DNA of 45,799 nt, from positions 1-45,799 of the forward strand of contig JASLHF010000124.1 of NCBI GenBank assembly GCA_030152275.1, written 5' to 3'. Source of the DNA: Acinetobacter sp. GTDB taxonomy: Bacteria; Pseudomonadota; Gammaproteobacteria; Pseudomonadales; Moraxellaceae. Under the pieces are notes generated by a model that searched no databases, had not been told where the DNA came from, and worked only from the letters and a program-made list of their open reading frames with translations. A program made the position numbers and the translations under genes. Shown here piece after piece: positions 26,201 to 32,346 of this stretch; positions within the stretch are counted from its first letter, which is position 1; every line of letters starts with the position of its first letter.

Positions 26201-26836
26201 GTGTCCATGACTGATCTGTTTGGACTCCAGAAAATTAACGGTTTTTAATGCGACTGAATTGAATTGAGGATATTCTTTTAAATATTCAGTCAGAGCTGTT
26301 AAAGCGTAAGCTGTCACATAAAACTCATCAAGCGACACCATCTGAAATGCGCCAGAAGTGCGTTGTTGACTGGCAAGATAAGCAACAGCTTTAGCAATCA
26401 CTTCATTATTTTTATAATTTAGCTGTTTTAATGCCAATAGTACCCAGGCCGTATCCAAAGGATTACTTTGCCAACCTGCAAGATGACCAAATCCGCCATC
26501 TTCATTCTGAGATTTTAAAACTTGCGTCAAATATTGCTCTGCAGACTCATTCTGCAATTTTAGAATAAGAATTCCACGAACTAATGCTTCGGTGCTCTGT
26601 TCTTCTGCAAGCAATTTTTTCACATCCACTGAACCTGCAGAAGCTGAGTAAGCTCCCAGAGTAGAAATTTTTTCATGCATCACTTGCAAAGGCGCAGCTG
26701 TTCTAGTTTGTTCCGATGATTTAAGCCACTTAATCCCCTCTTGAACACCTGCAGCAGCCATCTGCAATCCAGCCGCAGATATACCCACCCCTAATAAAAG
26801 CTTTTGCCAAATTTTTAATATCATTATTAAGCCCAT
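20201..26836 (-). CDS. 2211-aa secreted mosaic protein (prenyltransferase-like repeats, Cna-B/CarboxypepD-like, CARDB and FG-GAP repeats)
   Basis: Starts at 26836 or at an ATG 12 bases in (26824); either gives a signal peptide (LLLGVGISAAGLQMAAA). Residues about 70-270 form alpha-alpha barrel-like repeats (EDGGFGHLAGWQSNPLDTAW, VTAYALTALTEYL, SDGSWAQDAYSTAIVLRSL), as in squalene/terpene cyclase and prenyltransferase-like secreted proteins. About 280-730 are four to five beta-sandwich repeats of the carboxypeptidase-regulatory or Cna-B type (GRISDKNTGLAIPGAEIKLV). A CARDB-like segment follows (DVEILAFADTNNNRIFDEGE), then FG-GAP/VCBS repeats with calcium-type loops DVDKDGIPEI, DIDGDGIPEI, DINNDGKLEI, DFDGDGIADI, DFDNDGKLEA and DADADGHADI. 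More CARDB-like domains (about 1310-1800) and a C-terminal domain of unknown type with several Cys come last. It precedes the toxin gene on the same strand. Possibly an adhesive or delivery partner; role unknown. Confidence 0.8.
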   Translation of the reverse strand: MGLIMILKIWQKLLLGVGISAAGLQMAAAGVQEGIKWLKSSEQTRTAAPLQVMHEKISTLGAYSASAGSVDVKKLLAEEQSTEALVRGILILKLQNESAEQYLTQVLKSQNEDGGFGHLAGWQSNPLDTAWVLLALKQLNYKNNEVIAKAVAYLASQQRTSGAFQMVSLDEFYVTAYALTALTEYLKEYPQFNSVALKTVNFLESKQISHGHWVDHQDQLFIDALLNEALHPFRNENHPAREGFKAAVLNQQNSDGSWAQDAYSTAIVLRSLKTQSTPAVNPISSGISFNVIDAETKANISSATVTSSLESASALTAQTDISGAAVFTDVKAGDYRFTISKEGFGSLIFQVSLRQGENLNLGQIELTRQINATTAIVQGRISDKNTGLAIPGAEIKLVSGATVLTATTNNEGRYQLILQQPAAFSINVNAKGYVGIGGTGTATAGSTFEFSPQLLDEQKNIGSVVGKIVDGQGQALSDVAILRNGAEVARTDSQGIFKLTGIQAGAFNLSFSKNDYFGPGVSINLPAGQTADIGTIQLYQKDANDPNQNTTVDTGKFEITVINANGNLINHPTIVAEKLDASGQVIQKQSFSTDNDAANNLLLAELTTGRWRLTASHPSYQTGSSVTYTLTKDQIQKVQLKLNLLSYELKGYVVDSQTNKAIPNAVATIYRQDNGQQLLSVKTDAAGGFSAKNVSTDLISIQIASTPHLGTKRYFDKQYVEGTVADLGEIRLRPLSADTSLPDLKITKTDVSGLATDQQSLETAGTLKATIGNVGNKAFTKTQDVEILAFADTNNNRIFDEGEIIFGKTALPKGLDVQEEIAVDIQIKGKSLFRDAPIGIWVDSTKQVAEKDESNNIVLTSDAAEIKPAKGTLEAEQVWKYSASTDSSPTVAPLEDTNGDGIIGSGDISTIIYKTSGNYVALDGKTGKLKFSFSGSGSQEVAAIADVDKDGIPEIIVKNSSKLTIYDNKGIVKKEFTVASLASSGWSSDAYHPNIADIDGDGIPEILINNKVINYENGLIIDGLASGQTQAVADINNDGKLEIIGLQGATDHKGNLLYKFKTKAGSQISLRFLAIGDVLGSSKPQVIGLYSSTIYIFDALTGNEIASFNAPSSSGGSPVIADFDGDGIADIGLARTYNYVAIRGDGSVIWSTPISDGSGGTGSTVFDFDNDGKLEAVHFDEQYLRVYDAATGVERIKFPNRTATAHEYPVVVDADADGHADIILGSNSDGIRMISGKNKDWANTRNIWNQYSYHVTNINDDLTVPKQEVNSWEAHNTYRANLLLNQNATAAADPTASYIRIEDKSGAHQTKFTVRIGNAGGKTILKGLPVSFYKQTAEQQAAGNKGTLIGMSQTSKQLAAGEYEDLSIDYPNNLIDFGDIVIVANDPGASSAVKIQEYTEANNTARLNVSAGGYESFGLNASLDKVEYQANEAVKISAHVENLGSFSSKATVRHSIYDQLGNLITTLPSYEVQLDSSTKGIFQDQRITDWLLTGVYSGQYQVKTELLKNGVSIASAVNNLKVISAANLNGLTDTRISADKQQYPSNGLVTLEMQLQNTSSNDLGDETTVLTEVFNSQNEKIFEKQESYSQLAANALKQSHYQLQLSNAVKGNYSVITTTSSAGNSYTRTANFTVLSAAQSGLGLVGALSATPNEVPIGENVLLNLQVQNTGNEIWNNLPLNIRIFKNDDLEPVSTLSTTVGQLAQAQIYQQGLSWKTAGLNGDRITAALTYKTAAGEEKPLAQASFNLTQVPVDVSLPDYQKVNNQLLVYYSCEAGWHKSVLNWSFGKFNYACFSERGNTLNQYLTEIKKETGINYKVTYDPIEFKKLMRSGLYNNYWVLGAVEKFAISTNDELRELSFNGESVLHDKGILDWTNYELLNLTDIRYRGHILLSKRDMQTHQPVYDSTNPVLEPTGDTLAMYLGDRAKVTATYDGRNCLGFNKDWVTNIESIVDPKFYICNSASKYPAIVTADYGDGKPLALSFDLLRSLATDGQSSANKKNAWKNLLKQSLSFQQVDAAKRMSYAPQEPVHLSVKLNANANTQATVLVQLPANAKWLGQGSVTNSQVKVVTSLVQSESQNLHLPIALPNGTGTHAIKVTVYSGTDTSAQPIDSKEYRFLVRGISERISLLDQRVRQWSPRLADIAEVVTIKTLISTAKVNQGLGLNDLAIASFAEAGGVMDRLKYIDAKPARKELDELIRSLQIQWHQANP

Positions 26837-27106
26837 CTAGTTTGTTTTATTAATATTGGTATAAATTTTTTGGGCCAATTCTAATTATTTCATTAATTTT
26901 AATCAAGTTTTTTATAATTCAATATCAATATATTTTTTAAAAAAATAATAAAAACATGAAATATTAATTGAAATTTTAAATATCAATTGAAAGTAAAAAA
27001 ATTCCAAATATGGAGTAATTTTTTTAATTAATTTTTCATTAACCAACTTATTTAATCATCATATTTAAGTTAGATTAAATTAATAATACTCATATTTAAA
27101 AAAAAG
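26837..27106. other. AT-rich promoter region upstream of the 2211-aa/toxin operon
   Basis: About 270 very AT-rich bases with no gene. A weak sigma-70-like pair on the minus strand, TTGGCC (26873-26878) and TATTAA (26850-26855) with a 17-base spacer, sits just upstream of the start at 26836. It matches four of six consensus positions in each box and is a guess. Confidence 0.35.
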
Positions 27107-27517
27107 ATTAAACCTCTTTCATAAGTCACCCCCCACTCGTTTATTAACCATTCGAATGTCCTTTTATTCGTCTTCTTACATAATTTTCGGATGAAATACA
27201 TCGATTCAAAAAATGGCGCTTTTATCCTTACTGATAAGGGCTTATCAGGGAATTTATAATGTTTATGCTAATGGTTTATTGCCATTAAAAACCAAACGGT
27301 ATTGTAAGTTAGACGGTGAACTCAAAATATATAACCAAGAGTTTAAAAAAATAATAATCAGGATTGAGCATGTATTTAGCCCTCTTAAAATTTTCAAAAC
27401 CTTTTAAATCCTAGCTGACCGTTACCGAAATAGAGACAAAAGACTCGAATTGAGATTTAATTTAATTGCTGGAATATATCACTTAGAACCAAGTAAAAAT
27501 GATTTATGAAAGCGATC
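27107..27517 (+). mobile_element. IS5-family insertion sequence, internally deleted remnant
   Basis: The left end TAAACCTCTTTCATAAGTCA (near 27111-27130) and the right end TGATTTATGAAAGCGATCTA (near 27500-27519) are imperfect inverted copies. Between them lies only the C-terminal part of a transposase: after a frameshift at the GGGC near 27236, AYQGIYNVYANGLLPLKTKR, then IEHVFSPLKIFKTF-stop-ILADRYRNR, then LRFNLIAGIYHLEPSKNDL. This matches the YQG, IE and RYRNRxKRxxLRFNLIAGIYN blocks of IS5-family DDE transposases. The N-terminal half is missing and a nonsense codon is present, so it cannot transpose by itself. It marks the right edge of the toxin/secretion block. Confidence 0.8.
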
Positions 27518-27879
27518 TAATAAATATAAAATGAAATAATTAAAAGCATGCCGGTAAATACAGTAAATAGATTTAGCAATACTGGATGCTGCGTTTGATA
27601 GCCTTCAATAAACTCTTTTTCCGTTAAAGATGCTAATCCTCGTCGATATTGCATAATTGAAGCCGTATTTACCAGCATGCCAAAGGCAATAACAGCAACG
27701 CCAAGCCAATGCCCGTATACAATTTTATTTTGGTACTTTTCAGGATCAACCAAGTGTGCCCAAAAATTTGATTTTTCGATCAAAAAACCAAAGGCAATAA
27801 GCGCCAAACCACTTCTGTTCCATGCTAATGCTGTACGTTCTAAAGCAAATAGCACACGCGGATCATCTAAATTTGACAT
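27517..27879 (-). CDS. DUF202 family inner-membrane protein (YidH-like)
   Basis: 120 residues with the family signature near the start (DPRVLFALERTALAWNRSGL ALIAFGFLIEK), then two further membrane helices (GVAVIAFGMLVNTASIM and LLNLFTVFTGMLLIISFYIY). Three helices in total is the normal DUF202 topology. Function is unknown in the family. The stop codon lies within the terminal bases of the neighbouring IS5 remnant, but the length is normal, so the gene is probably complete. It stands 115 bases after dsbG on the same strand and is likely an independent unit or the end of that operon. Confidence 0.8.
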   Translation of the reverse strand: MSNLDDPRVLFALERTALAWNRSGLALIAFGFLIEKSNFWAHLVDPEKYQNKIVYGHWLGVAVIAFGMLVNTASIMQYRRGLASLTEKEFIEGYQTQHPVLLNLFTVFTGMLLIISFYIY

Positions 27880-27994
27880 GTATTACCCTCATTCTTGTCA
27901 TGATTTTTTTGCATCACTTGATTTAAAACCAAAGCAGCTAATCTGTATAGATGGCGGATATAAAACAATATAAATTAAAGAATTTTATAGTTAG

Positions 27995-28747
27995 CTACTG
28001 CTCAAAAATTTCTTTCGGATCTCGCGTCATTCCCTGTGCTGACTGAAACTCATTTTTGCTATTTTTCCATACCATGGAAGGTGTAGAAAAAAATCCATAT
28101 TTGCTCATTAAACTTTGGTTAAAATCAATTTTTTCAGCAATCTCTACAGGAATACTTTCAGCCCGTTTTAAGCGTTTTTGTCCTTTATTTACATTCATTT
28201 CATAAAATTCTGTCTCAGGATTCTTAGACATTAATAGACTCGCCACCTGCCCGCGGCTCTCTTCACGAATAACACCGACTTGAATATGACGTAATTGCAC
28301 CTTTCCAGATTCCACCCATGGACGCGCGCTTTGCCAAAATTTATGACAATACGGACAGTTTGGATCGGAAAATACATAAACAATGCGTGGGGCATCTTTT
28401 TTTCCATCTTGAATCCATGTTGATCTTTCTAAAGTCTTCCAAACATCATCCAAAATGGCTTGCTTCATGTGTGTTTCAATCTGCACAGTCGACAAATTCT
28501 CACCTTTCGCATCGAATAAATCGCCTTTGATGTAATACTTTCCATCATTGGAAATAAATACAGTATTGGAATATTGATCTGTATGTCCGACCCATCCCGT
28601 TAACCCCTGAGGTGCTGGAATTTGTCTAACAAATTCAAAGCCATCTGTTTCAAGCTGTTTTTTAATTAAATTTGAATTGGCATTCGCAGCACATACCGCT
28701 GTGAACATTGTTCCGGCAATTAAAGAAAGCTTAAATATTTTGTTCAT
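27995..28747 (-). CDS. dsbG: Thiol:disulfide interchange protein DsbG-like
   Basis: 250-residue periplasmic disulfide isomerase or sulfenic-acid reductase of the DsbC/DsbG family. Signal peptide MNKIFKLSLIAGTMFTAVCA; N-terminal dimerisation-type domain (GWVGHTDQYSNTVFISNDGK); thioredoxin domain with active site PNCPYC in VYVFSDPNCPYCHKFWQSAR; and the cis-proline region FSTPSMVWKN. The CPYC site and the PNCPYCHKFW context favour DsbG over DsbC (CGYC). It is the last gene of a dsbD - lgt/tlpA fusion - dsbG operon, so reductant from DsbD probably keeps it reduced. Confidence 0.88.
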   Translation of the reverse strand: MNKIFKLSLIAGTMFTAVCAANANSNLIKKQLETDGFEFVRQIPAPQGLTGWVGHTDQYSNTVFISNDGKYYIKGDLFDAKGENLSTVQIETHMKQAILDDVWKTLERSTWIQDGKKDAPRIVYVFSDPNCPYCHKFWQSARPWVESGKVQLRHIQVGVIREESRGQVASLLMSKNPETEFYEMNVNKGQKRLKRAESIPVEIAEKIDFNQSLMSKYGFFSTPSMVWKNSKNEFQSAQGMTRDPKEIFEQ

Positions 28748-28768
28748 TACTAAATTCCTAAAAAGTGG

Positions 28769-29611
28769 TTAAGGCTCAATTTTCTTTAAATACTGCTGCA
28801 GCATGGCATGACTCAGCTCGCCTTGATGCCGCGCGATCAATTGCCCTTGCGCATTAAAAAATAAGGTTGTTGGAATTCCAAAACTGTTCAGCGCTTGTGG
28901 CATTTCGCCCTGAGTATCAAGCAATACATTTTTAAAGCTGAACTGATTTTTAGATAGATAGGCATGTACTGTATCGCTGTCTTCGCCTTGGTTCAGCAGA
29001 ACAAAATGAATATTGGGATTCTCATCGTGAGCGCGCTGCAAAACAGGCATTTCCCGATGACATGGCGGACACCAGCTTGCCCATAAGTTGACAACAGCGG
29101 GCTGACCTTGAAATTGCTGCATTGATACAAGTTGCGGCTGAACTTGATCAGCACTATTTAGAGCTGGAAAACTTAATACAGGGTAATGGGTTTCTGCTTG
29201 CATTAGATGCTGGGCGGTGAATCCAGCTCCTAACAAAAGTACAAAGATAAGCAAAAAGCGCGTTTTGACTCTCGCCGTAATCATTGGATTTTTCCACCAA
29301 AACCATCCTGCACCAAATACAACACCTGCGATGATATAAAAGCCCTTGTCTTGGATTTTCAGCATATCAATAGGAGAAGCCAAATATGATTCAAAGTTCA
29401 AAGCGATAAAAACAATGCGAGCGCCAATTAAACCCACCCATACGCTGCTCCAAATGGAATCTTGAAAGCCTTGCTTTATCTCATTAGGCCACTGTCTATG
29501 TTGTGCCGCTTTAGCTCCAATCATTGCCGTGATAAGCAATGCCGCGATTAAAAACAATAAACTCCATGGCAGCATCAATGGCCCTAAATGCAGTGCTTCG
29601 CTCGAAATCAT
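28769..29611 (-). CDS. TlpA-like thioredoxin fused to an Lgt-like membrane domain
   Basis: 280 residues. The N-terminal 120 hold about four membrane helices and resemble part of prolipoprotein diacylglyceryl transferase (GARIVFIALNFESYLASPID... GFYIIAGVVFGA). They lack most of the usual Lgt length and catalytic parts, so transferase activity is doubtful. The C-terminal 140 are a periplasmic TlpA/ResA-type thioredoxin with active site WASWCPPCHREMPVL and cis-Pro GIPTTLFFNAQG. The ATG overlaps the dsbD stop, so the two are coupled. Probably a membrane-bound thiol reductant accepting electrons from DsbD; partner unknown. The Lgt-like call is by pattern recognition and moderately sure. Confidence 0.8.
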   Translation of the reverse strand: MISSEALHLGPLMLPWSLLFLIAALLITAMIGAKAAQHRQWPNEIKQGFQDSIWSSVWVGLIGARIVFIALNFESYLASPIDMLKIQDKGFYIIAGVVFGAGWFWWKNPMITARVKTRFLLIFVLLLGAGFTAQHLMQAETHYPVLSFPALNSADQVQPQLVSMQQFQGQPAVVNLWASWCPPCHREMPVLQRAHDENPNIHFVLLNQGEDSDTVHAYLSKNQFSFKNVLLDTQGEMPQALNSFGIPTTLFFNAQGQLIARHQGELSHAMLQQYLKKIEP

Positions 29612-31584
29612 GGCGCTGTTCCTTGCTGCGCTGCGCGTGAGATTAACTGTTCAGCACTAAATGTACCTGTTAAACGGATTTCCCGTTTTTCTTGATGTGA
29701 TGCGTCTAAGAAAATCATCGTTGGCGGCCCTAAAATCTGCCATTCTTTTAAAAGGATGTCTTGACTCGGGTCATACTCGGTTAAATCCAATTTTACCAAT
29801 GCAGCATGTTGCAATGCTGCTTGTACATCAGTACGCGGAAGCACATCTTTTTTAATCGGCTGACATGCAACACACCAATCTGCATACACGTCAATAAGGA
29901 CAGGCTGACCTTTTACAGCAGCTAATGCGGCAGTAAATTCATCTTGTGTTCGGACTTTTTTCCAAACCAGCCGTGTTTCGGCTTGAGCAGTATTAATTTG
30001 TGACCATGCTTGTTTGAAATGCCATCCCCCAAGTACTACAGTACCCAAACTCAATAAGATCAACAGTAATTGAGTAAGAGTTTGAGTAACATTCGGACGA
30101 ATTTTCCATAGAATATAAATTGCCATACCGACAAAAAATAGCCCCATCATACTCAGATAAAGCACACTCGGAAGTAGAGGACGCAGAAAATATACCGCCA
30201 GTAACAGCATGACAAAGCCAAAAGTAAATTTCAGGCGATCCATCCATATACCCGGCTTGGGCAAGTACTGCGCACCAAATACACAGGCAATAAACAGCGG
30301 CAAACCTATCCCTAATCCCAGCACAAATAAGTAACTTGCTCCCATCCATGCATCAGGCAATTGCGACACAAACAATAGTGCTCCTGCCAAAGGTGCACTC
30401 ATACATGGCCCAACAATCAGCGCAGCGATCATCCCCATGATCAAAGAGCCAACAACTGTGCCGCCCTTTTGACGCTGTTGCCATTGATCCAAACGCTGCA
30501 ACATCCCTTGCGGCAATGACAACTGGAAAGCTCCAAATAAATTTAATGCAAAAGCAACAAACATCAGTGCAAACACGCCAATAAATATTGGACTTTGGAA
30601 CCAGCGCTGGAAATTATAGCCCAGACCGGCTACCGCTAGGCCCATCAAGGCATAGACCAAAGCCATACCCAATACGAACACGCCGGCAATAATGCCCGCA
30701 CGATAGCCACGATGGCGCTGTACTAAAATGCTGGATAAAATTGGAATAAGCGGTAAGGAACAAGGTAAAAACGCCAGTAATACCCCTAAAGCTAAGAAGA
30801 TCAGTAAATTTAGGACAATGTTTTTCGTCGAGAGCAGATTGAAAAAAAATTGATCATTGTTCCAATCCGTTTGATTATTGAGCTGTGTCTGGGTATTCGC
30901 GGTATAGGGTTCCGAACTCGCCAGCGTAATAGCCTTATCTTGTGTTTGCGGCGCACTGGCGACTTGTACTTCATCCATGACCGATGGTTCAGAAGGCGCT
31001 TCTGCAGTTCTATTTTCAACTTTTATTTCGCTTGGTTCAGATGCAGCGGGCGCTAAATCCGGCTTTATTGGCGCAGGTTCGACAGGTGCATGAAGCCGCG
31101 GAGCAGATGCCGCCGAAGTTAATAATTGCTGTTGTGCTGTCCCTTCGTTTGCTGGCAATAAACCCTCAGCATCGGTTTGAATTACAGTATGTTGAACGGG
31201 ATAACACAAACCGCTTTCGGCACAGCCCTGCCATTCCACTTTATAGCTTTGATTCGGCTGCACAGACAGCATTGCCTGCACCTGCCCATAATGAACCTGG
31301 GTCATGCCGAAGTTAGGATCTTCTTTATTCAGAGGTGTGGGCAATTTTAGCGGCAGCGCTTGGCCCGCATGAATGACCTTGATCTGATCATGATAGAGAT
31401 AATAGCCATCGGCTATTTTCCAAGTCAGTTTTGCCTTGTCTTGAGCAGTTGATACCGGCTGAAAGGCAAAAGCTTGATCGGGCGGTAAAAACTCAGCCGA
31501 TGCGCTTTGCACCGCAAATGCTGTGAGTACCCCGCAGAGTCCAGTTAACCAAATGCGCATCAATAACCTTATTGTCATCATCAA
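29608..31584 (-). CDS. dsbD: Thiol:disulfide interchange protein DsbD
   Basis: 658 residues that carry electrons from cytoplasmic thioredoxin across the inner membrane to periplasmic reductants. Signal peptide (to about residue 30, SASA), N-terminal alpha domain with the redox pair in CAESGLCYPV, then an acidic, Ala/Pro-rich linker, an eight-helix CcdA-like core with FLPCSLPLIPIL and GPCMSAPLAGALL (one redox Cys in each half), and a C-terminal thioredoxin domain with ADWCVACQPIKK. All six expected redox cysteines are seen. The start could be any of three consecutive ATGs. It heads a three-gene redox operon divergent from a two-component system. Confidence 0.93.
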   Translation of the reverse strand: MMMTIRLLMRIWLTGLCGVLTAFAVQSASAEFLPPDQAFAFQPVSTAQDKAKLTWKIADGYYLYHDQIKVIHAGQALPLKLPTPLNKEDPNFGMTQVHYGQVQAMLSVQPNQSYKVEWQGCAESGLCYPVQHTVIQTDAEGLLPANEGTAQQQLLTSAASAPRLHAPVEPAPIKPDLAPAASEPSEIKVENRTAEAPSEPSVMDEVQVASAPQTQDKAITLASSEPYTANTQTQLNNQTDWNNDQFFFNLLSTKNIVLNLLIFLALGVLLAFLPCSLPLIPILSSILVQRHRGYRAGIIAGVFVLGMALVYALMGLAVAGLGYNFQRWFQSPIFIGVFALMFVAFALNLFGAFQLSLPQGMLQRLDQWQQRQKGGTVVGSLIMGMIAALIVGPCMSAPLAGALLFVSQLPDAWMGASYLFVLGLGIGLPLFIACVFGAQYLPKPGIWMDRLKFTFGFVMLLLAVYFLRPLLPSVLYLSMMGLFFVGMAIYILWKIRPNVTQTLTQLLLILLSLGTVVLGGWHFKQAWSQINTAQAETRLVWKKVRTQDEFTAALAAVKGQPVLIDVYADWCVACQPIKKDVLPRTDVQAALQHAALVKLDLTEYDPSQDILLKEWQILGPPTMIFLDASHQEKREIRLTGTFSAEQLISRAAQQGTAP

Positions 31585-31614
31585 TATGAATGTGCTTATT
31601 ATGGGAAAACTAAA

Positions 31615-31631
31615 ATTAAGAAAGCATTAAC
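31615..31631. promoter_or_regulatory. Direct-repeat box for an OmpR-type regulator
   Basis: ATTAAG-AAAGC-ATTAAC (31615-31631) is a hexamer direct repeat with 11-base period, the pattern bound by OmpR/PmrA/QseB-type regulators. It lies in the 94-base divergent region, 13 bases before a TATAAA -10-like box (31645-31650) for the response-regulator gene. Autoregulation, and possibly control of dsbD, is inferred. Confidence 0.5.
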
Positions 31632-31678
31632 AAGTTAAATCATTTATAAAATAGAGCCTTCACGATAGGAAAACCGCT

Positions 31679-32341
31679 ATGTTTGTCGTTTTGGTCGAAG
31701 ATGATCCTTATATTGCTGACAGTATTTGCGCGACGCTGGATTTTTTAAATATTTCGGTAGAGCATGTCAGTACTGCCCGTGATGCAGATTATTTTATCCG
31801 CCACAGTGCAGTCGATTTGTGCCTGCTCGATTTAGGACTGCCCGATCAAGACGGTTTGGACTTACTGCAAAAATGGCGCAATGATCAGATTCATACACCT
31901 GTTTTGGTGTTGACCGCTCGCTTAAAAACCCATCAATGCGTTGAAGCTTTAAACCTTGGCGCAGATGATTATTTAACCAAGCCTTTTGAACTTGATGAAC
32001 TGATTGCACGAATTCATGCATTAACCCGCCGGCATCGCGGATTTTCTTCCAACTTAATTCAATTTGATCACTTGATACTTAACAAAGATACCCAAGAAGT
32101 CAGTTATCAAAATCACCCTATTCAACTGTCAAGACGTGAATACAGTTTACTCGAAACGCTGATGAGTCATCCCAATAAGGTACTTAAAAATGAGGTTCTA
32201 TTGGACAAACTGTACGGTTTTCAAGACAGTATAGAAAGCAATGCCTTAAATGTGCATATCTATCATTTACGCCAAAAGCTAAAAGCTGATTATATTCAAA
32301 CAGTTCGAGGTGTCGGCTATTTGTTTAAAGTGGCTGAGTGA
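31679..32341 (+). CDS. OmpR/PhoB-family response regulator (QseB-like)
   Basis: 220 residues. Receiver domain 1-115 with acidic pocket E7/D8/D9, phosphorylation site D51 (LCLLDLGLPDQDG), and LTKPFE with the conserved Lys. C-terminal winged helix (about 125-218) with SRREYSLLETLMSHPNKVL and LNVHIYHLRQKLKADYIQTV then RGVGYLF, typical of OmpR/PhoB DNA-binding domains. The sensor kinase gene follows 5 bases later. It diverges from the dsbD operon, suggesting envelope redox or metal stress as the stimulus, but the sequence does not name one. Confidence 0.92.
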   Translation: MFVVLVEDDPYIADSICATLDFLNISVEHVSTARDADYFIRHSAVDLCLLDLGLPDQDGLDLLQKWRNDQIHTPVLVLTARLKTHQCVEALNLGADDYLTKPFELDELIARIHALTRRHRGFSSNLIQFDHLILNKDTQEVSYQNHPIQLSRREYSLLETLMSHPNKVLKNEVLLDKLYGFQDSIESNALNVHIYHLRQKLKADYIQTVRGVGYLFKVAE

Positions 32342-32346
32342 TACAC

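Noticed and set aside
28769..29150. Calling the dsbD neighbour an authentic prolipoprotein diacylglyceryl transferase
   Set aside because: Only part of the Lgt fold is present and the other half is a thioredoxin, so it is described as a fusion without claiming lipoprotein modification.
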